From NCBI RefSeq assembly GCF_024448135.1, contig NZ_JAMRYX010000085.1:1-64000 (forward strand): a DNA stretch of 64,000 nucleotides, read 5' to 3'. The notes under the pieces were generated by a model. That model saw nothing but the letters and a program-made list of their open reading frames with translations. It searched no databases and had not been told where the DNA came from. Shown piece after piece: positions 63,829 through 64,000 of this stretch (position 1 is the stretch's first letter; every line of letters starts with the position of its first letter). Origin of the DNA: Methylocystis suflitae. GTDB taxonomy: Bacteria > Pseudomonadota > Alphaproteobacteria > Rhizobiales > Beijerinckiaceae. The position numbers and the translations under genes are program-made.

Positions 63829-64000
63829 TTAGGCCGTGCTCGACGCCTTTTCGCCGAGCGCCGCCTGCGCCGCGGCGAGCCGCGCGATCGGCACGCGGAA
63901 CGGCGAACAGGACACATAGTCGAAGCCGATCTTGTCGAAGAAGGCGACCGACGCCGGATCGCCGCCATGCTCGCCGCAAACCCCGAGCGTAATCGTCGGA
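63829..64000 (-). CDS. ppdK: Pyruvate phosphate dikinase, C-terminal end
   Basis: These are the last 56 codons of pyruvate phosphate dikinase, running in from beyond the window. [19 protein letters not shown] and [22 protein letters not shown] are the conserved C-terminal segments, with the catalytic Cys in SCSPFRVP. The enzyme interconverts pyruvate and PEP, and PEP is the carboxylation substrate of the serine cycle if this is a methylotroph. Confidence 0.95.
   Translation of the reverse strand, partial: PTITLGVCGEHGGDPASVAFFDKIGFDYVSCSPFRVPIARLAAAQAALGEKASSTA

Noticed and set aside
1-64000. CRISPR array, prophage or insertion sequence
   Set aside because: No regularly spaced direct repeats, transposase, integrase or phage structural genes were found in the window.

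Overview
The window is about 64 kb of high-GC, densely packed chromosome from an alphaproteobacterium. The best fit is Hyphomicrobiales, probably in or near the Methylocystaceae/Beijerinckiaceae. Supporting content includes an EipB-type envelope protein, a PdhS/DivJ-like kinase, paired phasins, a Cu-type CopC next to CopD, pyruvate phosphate dikinase, and the small basic gene upstream of murA. The genus is an inference. No methane monooxygenase or rRNA gene is present to settle it.

Layout. 0-1.3 kb: end of a lytic transglycosylase and an SH3-like protein. 1.5-14.9 kb: an envelope cluster made of a 1,700-residue exported protein of unknown function, an alpha-2-macroglobulin split by a frameshift, and penicillin-binding protein 1C. 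Two inverted copies of a palindromic repeat flank the start of PBP1C, and one has become part of its coding sequence. 14.9-16.2 kb: an AT-richer insert with two unrecognised genes. 16.3-22.3 kb: murA, a ketoacyl synthase, galU, galE, a truncated ArsR regulator beside an SRPBCC gene, and tRNA-Arg(CCT). 22.3-30.2 kb: housekeeping and unknown membrane genes, glyoxalase II, and the pxpABC 5-oxoprolinase operon. 30.5-34.2 kb: a 25-residue membrane peptide followed by structured sequence, a PAS histidine kinase, and two phasins behind a PhaR-like operator. 34.2-36.8 kb: a GGCT-panC-acylphosphatase-aroE operon and tRNA-Ser(TGA). 36.9-46.5 kb: copCD followed by a stress and redox group (SDR, Cu/Zn SOD, a kinase/HAD pair, large catalase, hemerythrin, glycine-zipper protein). 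46.6-48.1 kb: agmatinase overlapping a pyruvoyl-type arginine decarboxylase that carries an in-frame amber codon. 48.2-64 kb: EipB, RidA, a phosphodiesterase, SulP plus beta-carbonic anhydrase, NAD(P)HX repair, metallopeptidase, YmdB, pabB/pabC, SleB hydrolase, YjbQ, a cyclic-nucleotide-binding protein, a small membrane protein and the 3' end of ppdK.

Working together. The 1.5-14.9 kb block couples a thioester macroglobulin to a repair-type peptidoglycan synthase, which suggests periplasmic defence plus wall repair, with the giant protein as an uncharacterised partner. SulP and carbonic anhydrase could supply bicarbonate. The decarboxylase/agmatinase pair would convert arginine to putrescine, but the amber codon puts its first step in doubt.

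The most notable observations are the amber codon six codons before the decarboxylase self-cleavage serine, the macroglobulin frameshift, the undescribed giant partner, the repeat-derived PBP1C N-terminus and the 25-residue peptide. I see no CRISPR array, prophage, insertion sequence or rRNA operon.
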